Source of the DNA: a virus
DNA length: 29,781 bases
Virus record (IMG/VR): IMGVR_UViG_3300040810_000354
Location: 1 to 29,781 of that record
Direction: 5' to 3' (one strand)
The notes below the pieces were generated by a model, which did no database searches, was not told where the DNA came from, and saw only the letters and a list, made by a program, of their open reading frames with translations. Below, piece after piece: positions 1 to 5,862 of this stretch; the first letter of the stretch is position 1; each line of letters begins with the position of its first letter. The position numbers and the translations under genes were made by a program.

Positions 1-415
1 ACAGAGCATATGCACTGATTGCTGCAATAGCATAGCCCATGATTGATTTCATAAGCATCTTTTCTAATACAAACGTACTAGCAAATGCACTTAAGACTAA
101 AAAGGACGTACTAACTGGTACGCCCACCCTTGTCATTAATAACAGTACTGCTGGTGCTACTGCATGATACCATTGCACCTCAATAAATGGAATTTTAGTT
201 AGTCGCCCGTAACTAATATCCCCACCATTGACGTACCATCCGTACCACAATGCCCATAAAAGAACCGCCGAAGAGGCGGCCCAAAGAATTTTATAATTAA
301 AACGTTCGTGATTGCTAGCAATCCAAGTGCCTAGCGTTTGTACACTGTCATTTGCTATTACTGAATAGGCGGCCATTAAAAAGCCCAAGGCCATCCATAA
401 TGTTACTTGATCCAC
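1..415 (-). CDS. PiT-like inorganic phosphate permease, N-terminal part
   Basis: This reading frame begins at a GTG at 415 and runs off the left edge of the window, leaving about 138 residues. It is very hydrophobic, with several predicted membrane helices. Two stretches resemble the inverted-repeat signatures of the PiT (PHO4) phosphate transporter family: an AND-containing segment (YSVIANDSVQTLGTWIASN) near residues 16-34, and a G-V-P-V-S-T-S segment in the second half. If correct, it would move phosphate, possibly with Na+ or H+, across the host inner membrane during infection. A purine-rich stretch (AGAGGGA) lies about 10 nt upstream of the GTG, and a sigma70-like promoter lies just beyond it. 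The frame has no stop codon in the window. The family call is fairly likely; the substrate is inferred. Confidence 0.68.
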   Translation of the reverse strand, partial: MDQVTLWMALGFLMAAYSVIANDSVQTLGTWIASNHERFNYKILWAASSAVLLWALWYGWYVNGGDISYGRLTKIPFIEVQWYHAVAPAVLLLMTRVGVPVSTSFLVLSAFASTFVLEKMLMKSIMGYAIAAISAYAL

Positions 416-442
416 TGTTTGTGTTCCCTCTGTTATTAGTTG

Positions 443-471
443 AGTATACTATGTTTGTATACGTTCTTCAA
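443..471 (-). promoter_or_regulatory. sigma70-like promoter for the PiT-like gene
   Basis: On the minus strand TTGAAG (466-471) and TATACT (443-448) are separated by 17 bp, close to the bacterial housekeeping consensus and about 28 bp upstream of the GTG at 415. The -10 box sits in an imperfect dyad built from two GTATAC copies (444-449 and 457-462), which could be an operator. It suggests transcription by host polymerase, separate from the operon upstream. Confidence 0.5.
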
Positions 472-520
472 CTTTATTTACAAAAAAGGGTGTGGAAAAA
501 GTGTTAAAGTTTTGTTACAG

Positions 521-796
521 TTATTTTTCTAGTTCTTGAATACGCTTTTCAAGCTCATCAATCTTAGCAGTAATCTTTGGATAGCGTTTACGCCAAGCAT
601 CCTCTGGTTGCTCTAGCCAGGTTAGTCCCCAGCGTTCTACTAGAAAATCAACAATCTTATCAAACTTTGCATATCCCCATAAGCCTACTCTTGTAGTACT
701 TAAATAGGCTAAACAGGCAGCACCTGCAATACTACCTGCTATACTTGTATAAATCCATAGACGATCGCTCGCCATACGTTCAATCATTTCCCACAC
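521..796 (-). CDS. Small single-pass membrane protein with C-terminal coiled coil
   Basis: I do not recognise this protein of about 91 residues. It has one hydrophobic segment near the N terminus (WIYTSIAGSIAGAACLAYL), an aromatic middle part and a charged heptad-like C terminus (IDELEKRIQELEK), so a membrane-anchored, possibly oligomeric protein is likely. The open frame extends to a TTG at 811, but a GAGGAG sequence lies just upstream of a GTG at 796, so I chose that start; ATG at 787 is another option. It is the last gene of the unit carrying the Paa-like genes, and its start region adjoins the stop of the PaaD-like gene, suggesting translational coupling. Confidence 0.6.
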   Translation of the reverse strand: MWEMIERMASDRLWIYTSIAGSIAGAACLAYLSTTRVGLWGYAKFDKIVDFLVERWGLTWLEQPEDAWRKRYPKITAKIDELEKRIQELEK

Positions 797-807
797 ATTC
801 CTGCTCC

Positions 808-1119
808 TCAAATTTGAATGCCGTTAAGACGCATTTTTTCCTTTACTTCATCTGTTACCATGTCTCTATCCCACGGCAAATGAAATGCTAGCTCTACATC
901 TACAGTGCCTATGCCTGGTATAGCTGATAGGCAATCTCGAATGTCTTGTACTAGTCCTCCTGTGCCCGGGCACCCCATACATGGTATACAGACTTCTACG
1001 TGAACATTATTGTTGTCAACTGTAATGTCGCGTAACATGCCCATACTACTTATCGAAACAGGTACATGTGGATCGTTTACTTGTTCTAGTGATTGGCGTA
1101 TTTGTTGCTCTGTGATCAC
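808..1119 (-). CDS. PaaD-like MIP18/DUF59 family protein
   Basis: A protein of about 103 residues with the MIP18 (DUF59) fold pattern: an N-terminal helix leading to a V-N-D-P-H-V-P-V motif, a central Cys-rich C-I-P-C-M-G-C-P-G-T motif where PaaD proteins have T-P-T-Y-S-G-C-P-A, and a C-terminal segment (W-D-R-D-M-V-T-D-E-V-K-E-K-M-R-L-N-G-I) closely resembling the PaaD tail. Family members help install or mature metal centres, and PaaD is needed by phenylacetyl-CoA epoxidase. The GTG start at 1119 overlaps the TGA of the diiron gene (GTGA), which supports coupling; the frame could extend to a TTG at 1137. Being next to the PaaA/PaaC-like gene strengthens the call. The extra cysteines relative to PaaD are unusual. 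Confidence 0.78.
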   Translation of the reverse strand: MITEQQIRQSLEQVNDPHVPVSISSMGMLRDITVDNNNVHVEVCIPCMGCPGTGGLVQDIRDCLSAIPGIGTVDVELAFHLPWDRDMVTDEVKEKMRLNGIQI

Positions 1120-2036
1120 CAGAGCTCTGTACCCCAAGTTTCTGTTTGAACTTCTGTGATACTTGGAACTTTATGCTTACTACCACGTTTCCAAATAGCT
1201 AGTTGCTCTTCCCAGGTCATTGTGTCTTCATAGTCCCATTTACGTGTATCTTCATTTAAACGTATAGGAGCAGTATAATCTAACACAAACTTGCCCTGCT
1301 CTTCGTCATAGTGAGCTGGGACTTTAATTCCAACTTCTTCACTAAAGGGAACAACACGACTTAACCAAATCTGACGCATTTCGTCATTCGTTCCGCCACG
1401 AATTCTGTAAGTCTGTTGATCTGTTCTTGTCTTATGTTCATCGGGCAAACCAAACCATGCAGCGCATAATGGGAAATAAAAGTCAACGCACTCCTGCACC
1501 CTTCGTCTACTGTCTTCATCTTTATTCCAAAAGAACTTTGTCCAGCGTTCTCCATGACTAACATGGAAGGTTTCTTCAAAGTTTACTTTGCGTAAACCAC
1601 GTGCAAGAGGTGCGTAACTGCAATTCTCTTCTAGGTCAACAGTTGTAATGTATCCTGCTCTATCGCCGTAACACATACTTACTACAGTTTCGATATAGTC
1701 TTCGTGGGGGAATTCTAACATTTGGAATGTACGCCATTCTTCTGGATCACGCTCAAACAAAAATTCGTGTGTGTCATACCCGAAGTCTTCTAGCAGTCTA
1801 TACATTACCTGTGCATGACCTAGTTCGTCCTGACAAGCTGCTGCAACTGCTAGTTTATCTTCTAGTGTAGGTGAGTTTTTAATAGCAGGAAAATATGTTG
1901 GTAGTGTTACTACTTCCAAGTCTGCTGCGATATGAATAGTATTAACAAGTACATCCTTGTACCTGGTTGTCATTTCGTCCGGATCTTCTACTTTATATCC
2001 TGTTGCTAATTTTTCTTGCAATCCTTGTTCATTCAT
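1116..2036 (-). CDS. PaaA/PaaC-family ferritin-like diiron protein
   Basis: This 306-residue protein matches the phenylacetyl-CoA 1,2-epoxidase PaaA/PaaC family. It has a helical ferritin-like core with a candidate ligand Glu near residue 41, a first E-x-x-H in Q-D-E-L-G-H (E71, H74) and a second in F-E-E-T-F-H (E155, H158), plus a further acidic helix around 111-125. PaaA is the catalytic diiron subunit and PaaC its metal-free partner; retention of both E-x-x-H pairs favours an iron-binding, possibly catalytic, protein. The frame reaches an earlier ATG at 2090, but those 18 codons overlap the upstream microprotein; the ATG at 2036 follows a GGGG stretch and the family-like sequence begins there. 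No PaaE reductase or second large subunit is visible in the window. The true substrate is unknown. Confidence 0.82.
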   Translation of the reverse strand: MNEQGLQEKLATGYKVEDPDEMTTRYKDVLVNTIHIAADLEVVTLPTYFPAIKNSPTLEDKLAVAAACQDELGHAQVMYRLLEDFGYDTHEFLFERDPEEWRTFQMLEFPHEDYIETVVSMCYGDRAGYITTVDLEENCSYAPLARGLRKVNFEETFHVSHGERWTKFFWNKDEDSRRRVQECVDFYFPLCAAWFGLPDEHKTRTDQQTYRIRGGTNDEMRQIWLSRVVPFSEEVGIKVPAHYDEEQGKFVLDYTAPIRLNEDTRKWDYEDTMTWEEQLAIWKRGSKHKVPSITEVQTETWGTELW

Positions 2037-2037
2037 C

Positions 2038-2175
2038 TTAACCCCAATCTGGAAATCGTACTTCCTCTTCTTCATGCAAGCAACCACCACAGTGACAATC
2101 TGTGCATACTAGTGTATCACAGTGACAGGGATGGTTACAGTTTTTACAGTAAATTCTTTGTTCTTCGCTCAACAT
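2038..2175 (-). CDS. Cys-rich microprotein, 45 aa, probable metal binder
   Basis: A 45-residue frame from ATG 2175, ending one base before the ATG of the diiron gene. It has eight cysteines in close pairs (C-K-N-C, C-H-C, C-T-D-C-H-C, G-G-C) with several histidines, followed by an acidic tail (E-E-E-E-V) ending in P-D-W-G. The spacing suggests one or two bound Zn2+ or Fe ions, or an Fe-S cluster. Its start overlaps the stop of the upstream Cys-rich gene by 7 nt. Its YCKNC-N-H-P-C-H-C core resembles YCNNC-G-R-P-S-H-C in that neighbour, suggesting a duplicated pair. I cannot assign a family. A role delivering metal or electrons to the diiron protein is speculation from position only. Confidence 0.62.
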   Translation of the reverse strand: MLSEEQRIYCKNCNHPCHCDTLVCTDCHCGGCLHEEEEVRFPDWG

Positions 2176-2348
2176 CCATTATCCTCTGGATGTGGCAAAT
2201 CTATTTTACATTTTTCGCAACGACAACATTTGCAGACTTCAATTTGTCCTAAATGTTTGTCCCAAACACTACGAAAATCTTCGAAAACTGGTGTGCCACA
2301 ATGGCTCGGGCGGCCACAGTTATTACAGTATGGTCCGCCCAAGATCAT
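2169..2348 (-). CDS. Cys-rich microprotein, 59 aa, probable zinc ribbon-like
   Basis: A 59-residue frame from ATG 2348. It has an N-terminal C-N-N-C with a following H-C, a charged middle region, and a second cluster C-K-C-C-R-C-E-K-C before a proline-rich end. Two C-x-x-C knuckles about 30 residues apart are typical of small zinc-ribbon or rubredoxin-like folds, though I cannot tell zinc from iron. It starts two bases after the stop of the exported Ala/Lys-rich gene and overlaps the 45-aa microprotein by 7 nt, so it belongs to the same transcript as the spanins and the Paa-like genes. Function unknown. Confidence 0.62.
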   Translation of the reverse strand: MILGGPYCNNCGRPSHCGTPVFEDFRSVWDKHLGQIEVCKCCRCEKCKIDLPHPEDNGC

Positions 2349-2350
2349 TG

Positions 2351-2689
2351 TTACTTGCTTTCTGCTGCTTTGGCTGCTTCTGCTGCTGCTTTCTTGGCTG
2401 CTTCTTTCTCAGCCTTTACTTTTGCATCTAGATCCTTAATGGCTTGTGCTTCCTTTTTAGTGGCTGCATCGCCCCATTTACCTAAACGCTTGGCTACTAT
2501 TTCTGGTAGGATACCCTTGGCCGCACATGCTTGAGCATCATTCATTGTACCCATAGCATAAACCTTGCCGCCGCTGTGGAAGTAGCCTTTATCATCATAG
2601 CCGCAATCGTCTCCCATTGCTGCATAGGTTGCGCTGCCTGCTGCAATAACTGCTGCTGCTGCAATTCCTGTAATTACATATTTTTTCAT
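2351..2689 (-). CDS. Exported Ala/Lys-rich protein of unknown function
   Basis: A 112-residue protein with a clear N-terminal signal peptide (M-K-K, then an Ala/Ile-rich core ending near A-T-Y-A-A). The mature part begins with an acidic Cys/Gly/Tyr region (D-D-C-G-Y-D-D-K-G-Y), has a second Cys in the D-A-Q-A-C-A-A-K-G-I-L-P-E segment, and ends in a long Ala/Lys/Glu helix that is probably extended in the periplasm. The two cysteines could form a disulfide after export. Its ATG overlaps the TGA of the o-spanin (ATGA), placing it in the lysis operon. I do not recognise a family; a periplasmic or cell-wall role during lysis is an inference. Confidence 0.65.
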   Translation of the reverse strand: MKKYVITGIAAAAVIAAGSATYAAMGDDCGYDDKGYFHSGGKVYAMGTMNDAQACAAKGILPEIVAKRLGKWGDAATKKEAQAIKDLDAKVKAEKEAAKKAAAEAAKAAESK

Positions 2690-3186
2690 TTAAATAGTCC
2701 TTTTATGCTGATCCCAGAACTTTTTTCAGTCTCAGACTTTGTCTTTTGATCTTCTGCGCTCTGCTTGGCATCGTCGATCTTCTTTTGCTGTTCGTCAATC
2801 GCTTTGTTTTGATCTTCGTAATAGTTCTTGTATGCTGCTATTACTGCTTTCTGTTGCTGTACTAGCTTCTTTAGTTTCGCAACGTTTACACTTAGATCTT
2901 CGTAGCCTTTGTCAGTAAGTCCAAATATTACTACGCTGTACTTTTTCTTTTCGAGGTCTTCCCAAACAGATTGAACATTCTCTTCTGTTACAATTATCCA
3001 ATTGACATCGTCTAACTTTAACACATCTACTGGTGGTAAGTCAAGTGGAACACGCTCTAGTGGTGCACTAACTATTTGAATTGGCTTTACACTTGAGCCA
3101 CACGCCGACAAACTAAGGAGTAGGAATGTAGTGAGGATTGGCCACGTCAGGGCACATACTGTTGATCTGACTCTTCTTCTCAGCAT
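2686..3186 (-). CDS. Outer-membrane lipoprotein spanin (Rz1-like o-spanin)
   Basis: A 166-residue protein with a signal peptide ending in a lipobox (L-S-A-C-G, Cys near residue 29), so the mature protein should be lipidated. It then has a Pro-rich start (P-L-D-L-P-P-V-D), a compact domain (V-N-W-I-I-V-T-E-E-N-V) and a long coiled coil from about residue 105. Its first 74 bases overlap the end of the i-spanin gene in another reading frame, the classic Rz/Rz1 arrangement. The two proteins would bridge the periplasm and fuse the membranes at the last step of lysis. It is longer than lambda Rz1, as is common for separated or partly overlapping o-spanins. The exact start within the overlap is uncertain. 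Confidence 0.75.
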   Translation of the reverse strand: MLRRRVRSTVCALTWPILTTFLLLSLSACGSSVKPIQIVSAPLERVPLDLPPVDVLKLDDVNWIIVTEENVQSVWEDLEKKKYSVVIFGLTDKGYEDLSVNVAKLKKLVQQQKAVIAAYKNYYEDQNKAIDEQQKKIDDAKQSAEDQKTKSETEKSSGISIKGLFK

Positions 3187-3601
3187 TGTCTTCTTTCTCT
3201 GTTAGTGGAGCACCACTTAATATCTCAAAACAGCGCATTACATTATTACTGCCTTTGCTTATAACCTTTTCTATAAGTCCAGGCTTTGCAATAGCACGTT
3301 CTCCAATGTCACGCTGACCAAGTAACTTACTTGTTTTATTAAACTTACCTCTGAGATCTTCAACCTGTTGTCTGCTAGCTTGGAACTCAGCGTTAAGTGC
3401 ATTTTTTTCTGCATTAACAGCGGCTATGTCTTTCTTCTGCTGTTCTATAGCCTGCTGTTGTGTTTGAACAGCAATCTCTAGCTTGGCATTGTTTTCTGCA
3501 AGAACACGCATGCGCTCTTGTGTATCCGTATAATACCAATAAGCACCTCCGCCCATTGCGAGCATTAGTATAAACATTATGCCTGCTAGTTTAAATCCCA
3601 T
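3113..3601 (-). CDS. Inner-membrane spanin (Rz-like i-spanin)
   Basis: A 162-residue protein with one N-terminal membrane helix (about residues 5-24) followed by a long Gln/Lys/Ala-rich coiled coil to about residue 95. The C-terminal part has cysteines and a Pro-rich end (H-Y-I-P-T-P). An N-in, C-out topology with a periplasmic coil is the i-spanin signature, and the overlapping lipoprotein gene supports it. Its ATG overlaps the stop of the upstream gene (TAATG). The endolysin lies two genes upstream on the same strand, so the lysis functions are grouped. No obvious holin is seen in the cluster. Confidence 0.72.
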   Translation of the reverse strand: MGFKLAGIMFILMLAMGGGAYWYYTDTQERMRVLAENNAKLEIAVQTQQQAIEQQKKDIAAVNAEKNALNAEFQASRQQVEDLRGKFNKTSKLLGQRDIGERAIAKPGLIEKVISKGSNNVMRCFEILSGAPLTEKEDNAEKKSQINSMCPDVANPHYIPTP

Positions 3602-4113
3602 TACTTTAATCCTGTGGGTGTTTTACCTTGGGCCATTTGCTGTATCTGTTGTTGATTAATTTTATTCTTACCAGCCTGGTATGACGCTGTAGATGCTTGT
3701 CCTTGAGCCTTATTAATTGTAAATCCACCTCGTTTAATTTTAAGGGCATCAGGTTGATCGCCTTGTGCGATAGCACCTATGTCCTTGTTATAAGTTGCAC
3801 TAACCTTTGTTTGATCGCCTGGCTTTCCAAATTTGCCTTGAACATTTGTTTGAATGCTAGTTGGGTCATCTCCCATTGCATCAACATCAGCAGTTGGAGC
3901 ATTTTTGTCAATAGTATATTTGACTTGTGCGCCGCCAATTCTTGGTGTTGTAACTGTGGTAACATCACCCTTTGTTTGTACTTTATCTAAGTCGGAGGCA
4001 ATCGCTGGTCTAGGTGCAGTAGTAGCAGGCCTAGCTGGTGCTGGAGGTTTTACTTGGGTAGCACTTGCTGGACCATTGCCAGGTGTTGCTTCCATTATTT
4101 CTTTTATACGCAT
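3601..4113 (-). CDS. Unknown late protein, low-complexity, Ala/Pro/Thr/Gln-rich
   Basis: A 170-residue protein I do not recognise. It starts M-R-I-K-E-I-M-E-A, a short amphipathic segment, then has a disordered Pro/Ala/Thr linker, a Thr/Val/Asp-rich middle that could form beta strands, and a Gln/Lys-rich C terminus. AGGAG lies 8 nt before the ATG at 4113, so that start is preferred over the TTG at 4119. A late-promoter-like TATAAATA sits about 25 bp upstream, making this the first gene of the spanin unit. The composition suits a flexible virion or scaffold-associated protein, but nothing specific can be claimed. Confidence 0.65.
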   Translation of the reverse strand: MRIKEIMEATPGNGPASATQVKPPAPARPATTAPRPAIASDLDKVQTKGDVTTVTTPRIGGAQVKYTIDKNAPTADVDAMGDDPTSIQTNVQGKFGKPGDQTKVSATYNKDIGAIAQGDQPDALKIKRGGFTINKAQGQASTASYQAGKNKINQQQIQQMAQGKTPTGLK

Positions 4114-4137
4114 TAGCAATGCTCCTAAGCTATGCAG

Positions 4138-4145
4138 TATTTATA
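4138..4145 (-). promoter_or_regulatory. T4-like late promoter (TATAAATA)
   Basis: The minus strand reads TATAAATA, an exact match to the T4 late promoter -10 element, about 25 bp upstream of the ATG at 4113. It falls between the endolysin stop and the next gene and has no -35 box, as expected for sigma-gp55-type late transcription. Confidence 0.55.
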
Positions 4146-4148
4146 GGA

Positions 4149-4592
4149 TTATGCTAGTGCACGGATGCGATCTACAAGCCTTTGTGCACGATTAGTAACC
4201 TGCTTGTACCAACGACTGTCGATCATTTCGTCTGCTGCACGATTCCAATCTCGTGCATCAACACCCGCTTTCATGCCTTTGAAAGCACTTAAACGTGGAT
4301 AGCCTAGATTAAACATCATGTTAGCAATCACTTGTTGAGCTTCCTCTGGCAACTCCTCGAAGTCCGAATAAAGTTTGGCGCAGTCAGACAATACTGTTTG
4401 GACATCTTGCTCGAAGGCTTCAGCCACTCTAGACTCTGATACTTCTGTGCCTGTGGCTTGGCCATGTTCGGGGTCATCTTCGCGAATAAGATGCCCGATC
4501 CCAAAAGTAGGATAGCCAAGATGGTCAAGGTAAATTTCGTATTTAACACCCTCGTCAGTCTCGAGGTCTTCTCTCAAACGCTGTAAATCCAT
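4149..4592 (-). CDS. T4-type lysozyme endolysin (glycoside hydrolase 24)
   Basis: A 147-residue muramidase that aligns by eye with T4 lysozyme. The N-terminal L-E-T-D-E-G holds the catalytic Glu (E14); Y-L-D-H-L-G holds the Asp (D23) and P-T-F-G-I-G-H the Thr (T29), reproducing the E/D/T catalytic triad. The C-terminal lobe has the family-like W-Y-K-Q-V-T-N-R-A segment. It cleaves the MurNAc-GlcNAc bond of peptidoglycan at lysis. There is no signal peptide, so it should need a holin to reach the wall. AGGAG precedes the ATG by 6 nt. The gene overlaps the end of the upstream gene and lies just ahead of the spanin unit. Confidence 0.93.
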   Translation of the reverse strand: MDLQRLREDLETDEGVKYEIYLDHLGYPTFGIGHLIREDDPEHGQATGTEVSESRVAEAFEQDVQTVLSDCAKLYSDFEELPEEAQQVIANMMFNLGYPRLSAFKGMKAGVDARDWNRAADEMIDSRWYKQVTNRAQRLVDRIRALA

Positions 4593-5106
4593 CGATGTCT
4601 CCTTGTTTTCTTGATATACGTGCTGAATTTAACATACTCTCTAGTACGTTCTTTGTACCCTTTGCTTCACGATAGTTGCGTGGGCTAAGAGGTACAATTT
4701 GATTTAAACTCTTGGTGTTTAGTTTGTAGGTAGGGTTACGCTTGTCTTGGAAGTACATAACCTGCCAAGAATCTTGTTCATGCTCAGTGAGATTGCTTAG
4801 ATCACCGATCAAGCTCATTAGTTTTTGAGGATACCAGCTACGACGCTCGCACTCTACAAACACTAGATATTCATCTTTGGCAATTTCACCAGGTGATGTT
4901 TCTGCATCAAGTATCCAACTGTAACCACGCTCTAGGAAACGTTCCAAGTCGTTTGCAGGTTGTTTTCCAAATACTTTGAATGTAGTAACAATTACATCAC
5001 TGTCGTCGCCCATCTTACTTGAGAACTCGTCAATGTGTATTTTCTTACTTACTCTTCCTGCAAGATCCTGTGTTTCTAGTGCTTCGTTAAGCTGTTGGGA
5101 GGGCAT
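4555..5106 (-). CDS. Conserved-looking phage protein of unknown function
   Basis: A 183-residue protein without a family I can name. It has a predicted alpha/beta core: K-I-H-I-D-E-F-S-S-K-M-G-D-D-S-D-V, then a strand-rich central part with W-I-L-D-A-E-T-S-P-G and E-Y-L-V-F-V-E-C-E-R-R, and a basic C terminus. The ATG at 5106 follows AGGAG by 7 nt and is preferred over an upstream in-frame start at 5127. It overlaps the 3' end of the next gene upstream by about 20 nt and the endolysin by 38 nt, so it is part of the same late unit. A virion-associated or assembly role is plausible from position only. Confidence 0.7.
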   Translation of the reverse strand: MPSQQLNEALETQDLAGRVSKKIHIDEFSSKMGDDSDVIVTTFKVFGKQPANDLERFLERGYSWILDAETSPGEIAKDEYLVFVECERRSWYPQKLMSLIGDLSNLTEHEQDSWQVMYFQDKRNPTYKLNTKSLNQIVPLSPRNYREAKGTKNVLESMLNSARISRKQGDIDGFTAFERRPRD

Positions 5107-5629
5107 CTGGATCTCCTGGCATAGCACCCTGTTGTGCTGTCATTGCTGTTGTGTCTTGCATGTTTTGATCGTAAGCATCATCTAGATCCTTGAGATCAAT
5201 TTCCTGACCTTCAAGTTCAATAAAGCCTTCTCTAATATCTTGCATAACTTCTAGGGGCATTTGAATACGCACTGTCCAAACAGGATCTTCTTTTAGTTTG
5301 GGCTTTTTAGTACCTGGACGGAAATCACTGTATGATTGAATTTTGACCGGTGTACTAAGTTTGTCCTTTTTATACTCAACTTTTGAACGATACTCTAACA
5401 GTCTCTTAGCACCGTCTGGATCAGGCATTAGCTTGTGTGGCCACATAAATGTAGCTTCTACCCAATGTCTGTGTTTAATGGGACCTTCAATAAGTTCGCC
5501 CTTTTTCCAATTCTTAAATGCATAAAGATCGAGCTCGTCTAGTACACGCTCAAAGTCCATGAGAGTTTGTAGAGCACTTTCGCTCATATAAATCTTCTTG
5601 CTGTTTTCAACGATGTCTTTGATATCCAT
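5087..5629 (-). CDS. Conserved-looking phage protein of unknown function
   Basis: A 180-residue, mostly soluble protein. The N-terminal third is helical and acidic (S-E-S-A-L-Q-T-L-M-D-F-E-R-V-L-D-E-L-D), the middle is rich in Lys, Trp and Pro (R-H-W-V-E-A-T-F-M-W-P-H), and the C terminus is an acidic tail (D-L-K-D-L-D-D-A-Y-D) then Gln/Met/Ala-rich. I cannot assign a function. It is the first gene of the unit that continues into the 183-aa protein and the endolysin, with TATAAATA about 19 bp before its ATG and an AAGGG ribosome-binding site. Late expression points to morphogenesis or lysis. Confidence 0.72.
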   Translation of the reverse strand: MDIKDIVENSKKIYMSESALQTLMDFERVLDELDLYAFKNWKKGELIEGPIKHRHWVEATFMWPHKLMPDPDGAKRLLEYRSKVEYKKDKLSTPVKIQSYSDFRPGTKKPKLKEDPVWTVRIQMPLEVMQDIREGFIELEGQEIDLKDLDDAYDQNMQDTTAMTAQQGAMPGDPDALPTA

Positions 5630-5647
5630 ATTAATACCCTTATATTG

Positions 5648-5655
5648 TATTTATA
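5648..5655 (-). promoter_or_regulatory. T4-like late promoter (TATAAATA)
   Basis: Exact TATAAATA on the minus strand, 19 bp upstream of the ATG at 5629 and followed by an AAGGG ribosome-binding site. It drives the 5629-4149 unit if functional. Confidence 0.55.
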
Positions 5656-5811
5656 ACAAATAAAGGTATACTAGCATAGGTACGATTATCAGTACCTGTG
5701 GCATAAAGTTAAGTAAAATAGCCTTTTCATTCCACTTAAAGCCTACATAAGTCCAGCCTGTGGGCTTGTTTGAAGCATATGTTCTACTTCATTGAGAATT
5801 TTAAGGTTCAT
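5651..5811 (-). pseudogene. Possible frameshifted small membrane protein
   Basis: An ATG at 5811 with a good ribosome-binding site (GGAG, 5 nt) and a TATAAATA box 16 bp further upstream opens a frame of only 22 codons, ending at 5743. Directly afterwards, the -1 frame is open to 5651 and reads W-T-Y-V-G-F-K-W-N-E-K-A-I-L-L-N-F, then a hydrophobic stretch ending in L-V-Y-L-Y-L-L, like a membrane protein, but without an ATG of its own near its beginning. Joining the two would give about 53 residues. This may be a real frameshift, a sequence error or chance. Confidence 0.35.
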
Positions 5812-5826
5812 CTTAACTCCACTAAA

Positions 5827-5834
5827 TATTTATA
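5827..5834 (-). promoter_or_regulatory. T4-like late promoter (TATAAATA)
   Basis: Exact TATAAATA on the minus strand, 16 bp upstream of a well-placed GGAG/ATG at 5811. It lies in the divergent gap before the plus-strand SGNH-like gene and is part of the near-palindrome AAATATTT, so use in the plus direction is also possible. Confidence 0.45.
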
Positions 5835-5862
5835 ATAGTAGCATATAATGGTTACATAATCA

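Noticed and set aside
1116-2036. Calling the diiron gene a true phenylacetate-degradation gene
   Set aside because: Only one large subunit is present, and reductase and CoA-ligase genes are missing from the window, so the family is supported but the pathway is not.
2016-2534. Several plus-strand frames of 78-105 codons rich in Cys/Phe/Leu
   Set aside because: They are antisense to the microprotein and Ala/Lys-rich genes, have no ribosome-binding sites and mirror the high-Ala codons of the true minus-strand genes.
3854-4195. Plus-strand frame of 113 codons with a hydrophobic middle resembling a holin
   Set aside because: It is fully antisense to the late unknown gene and the hydrophobicity comes from antisense Thr/Ala/Pro codons; no RBS is visible.
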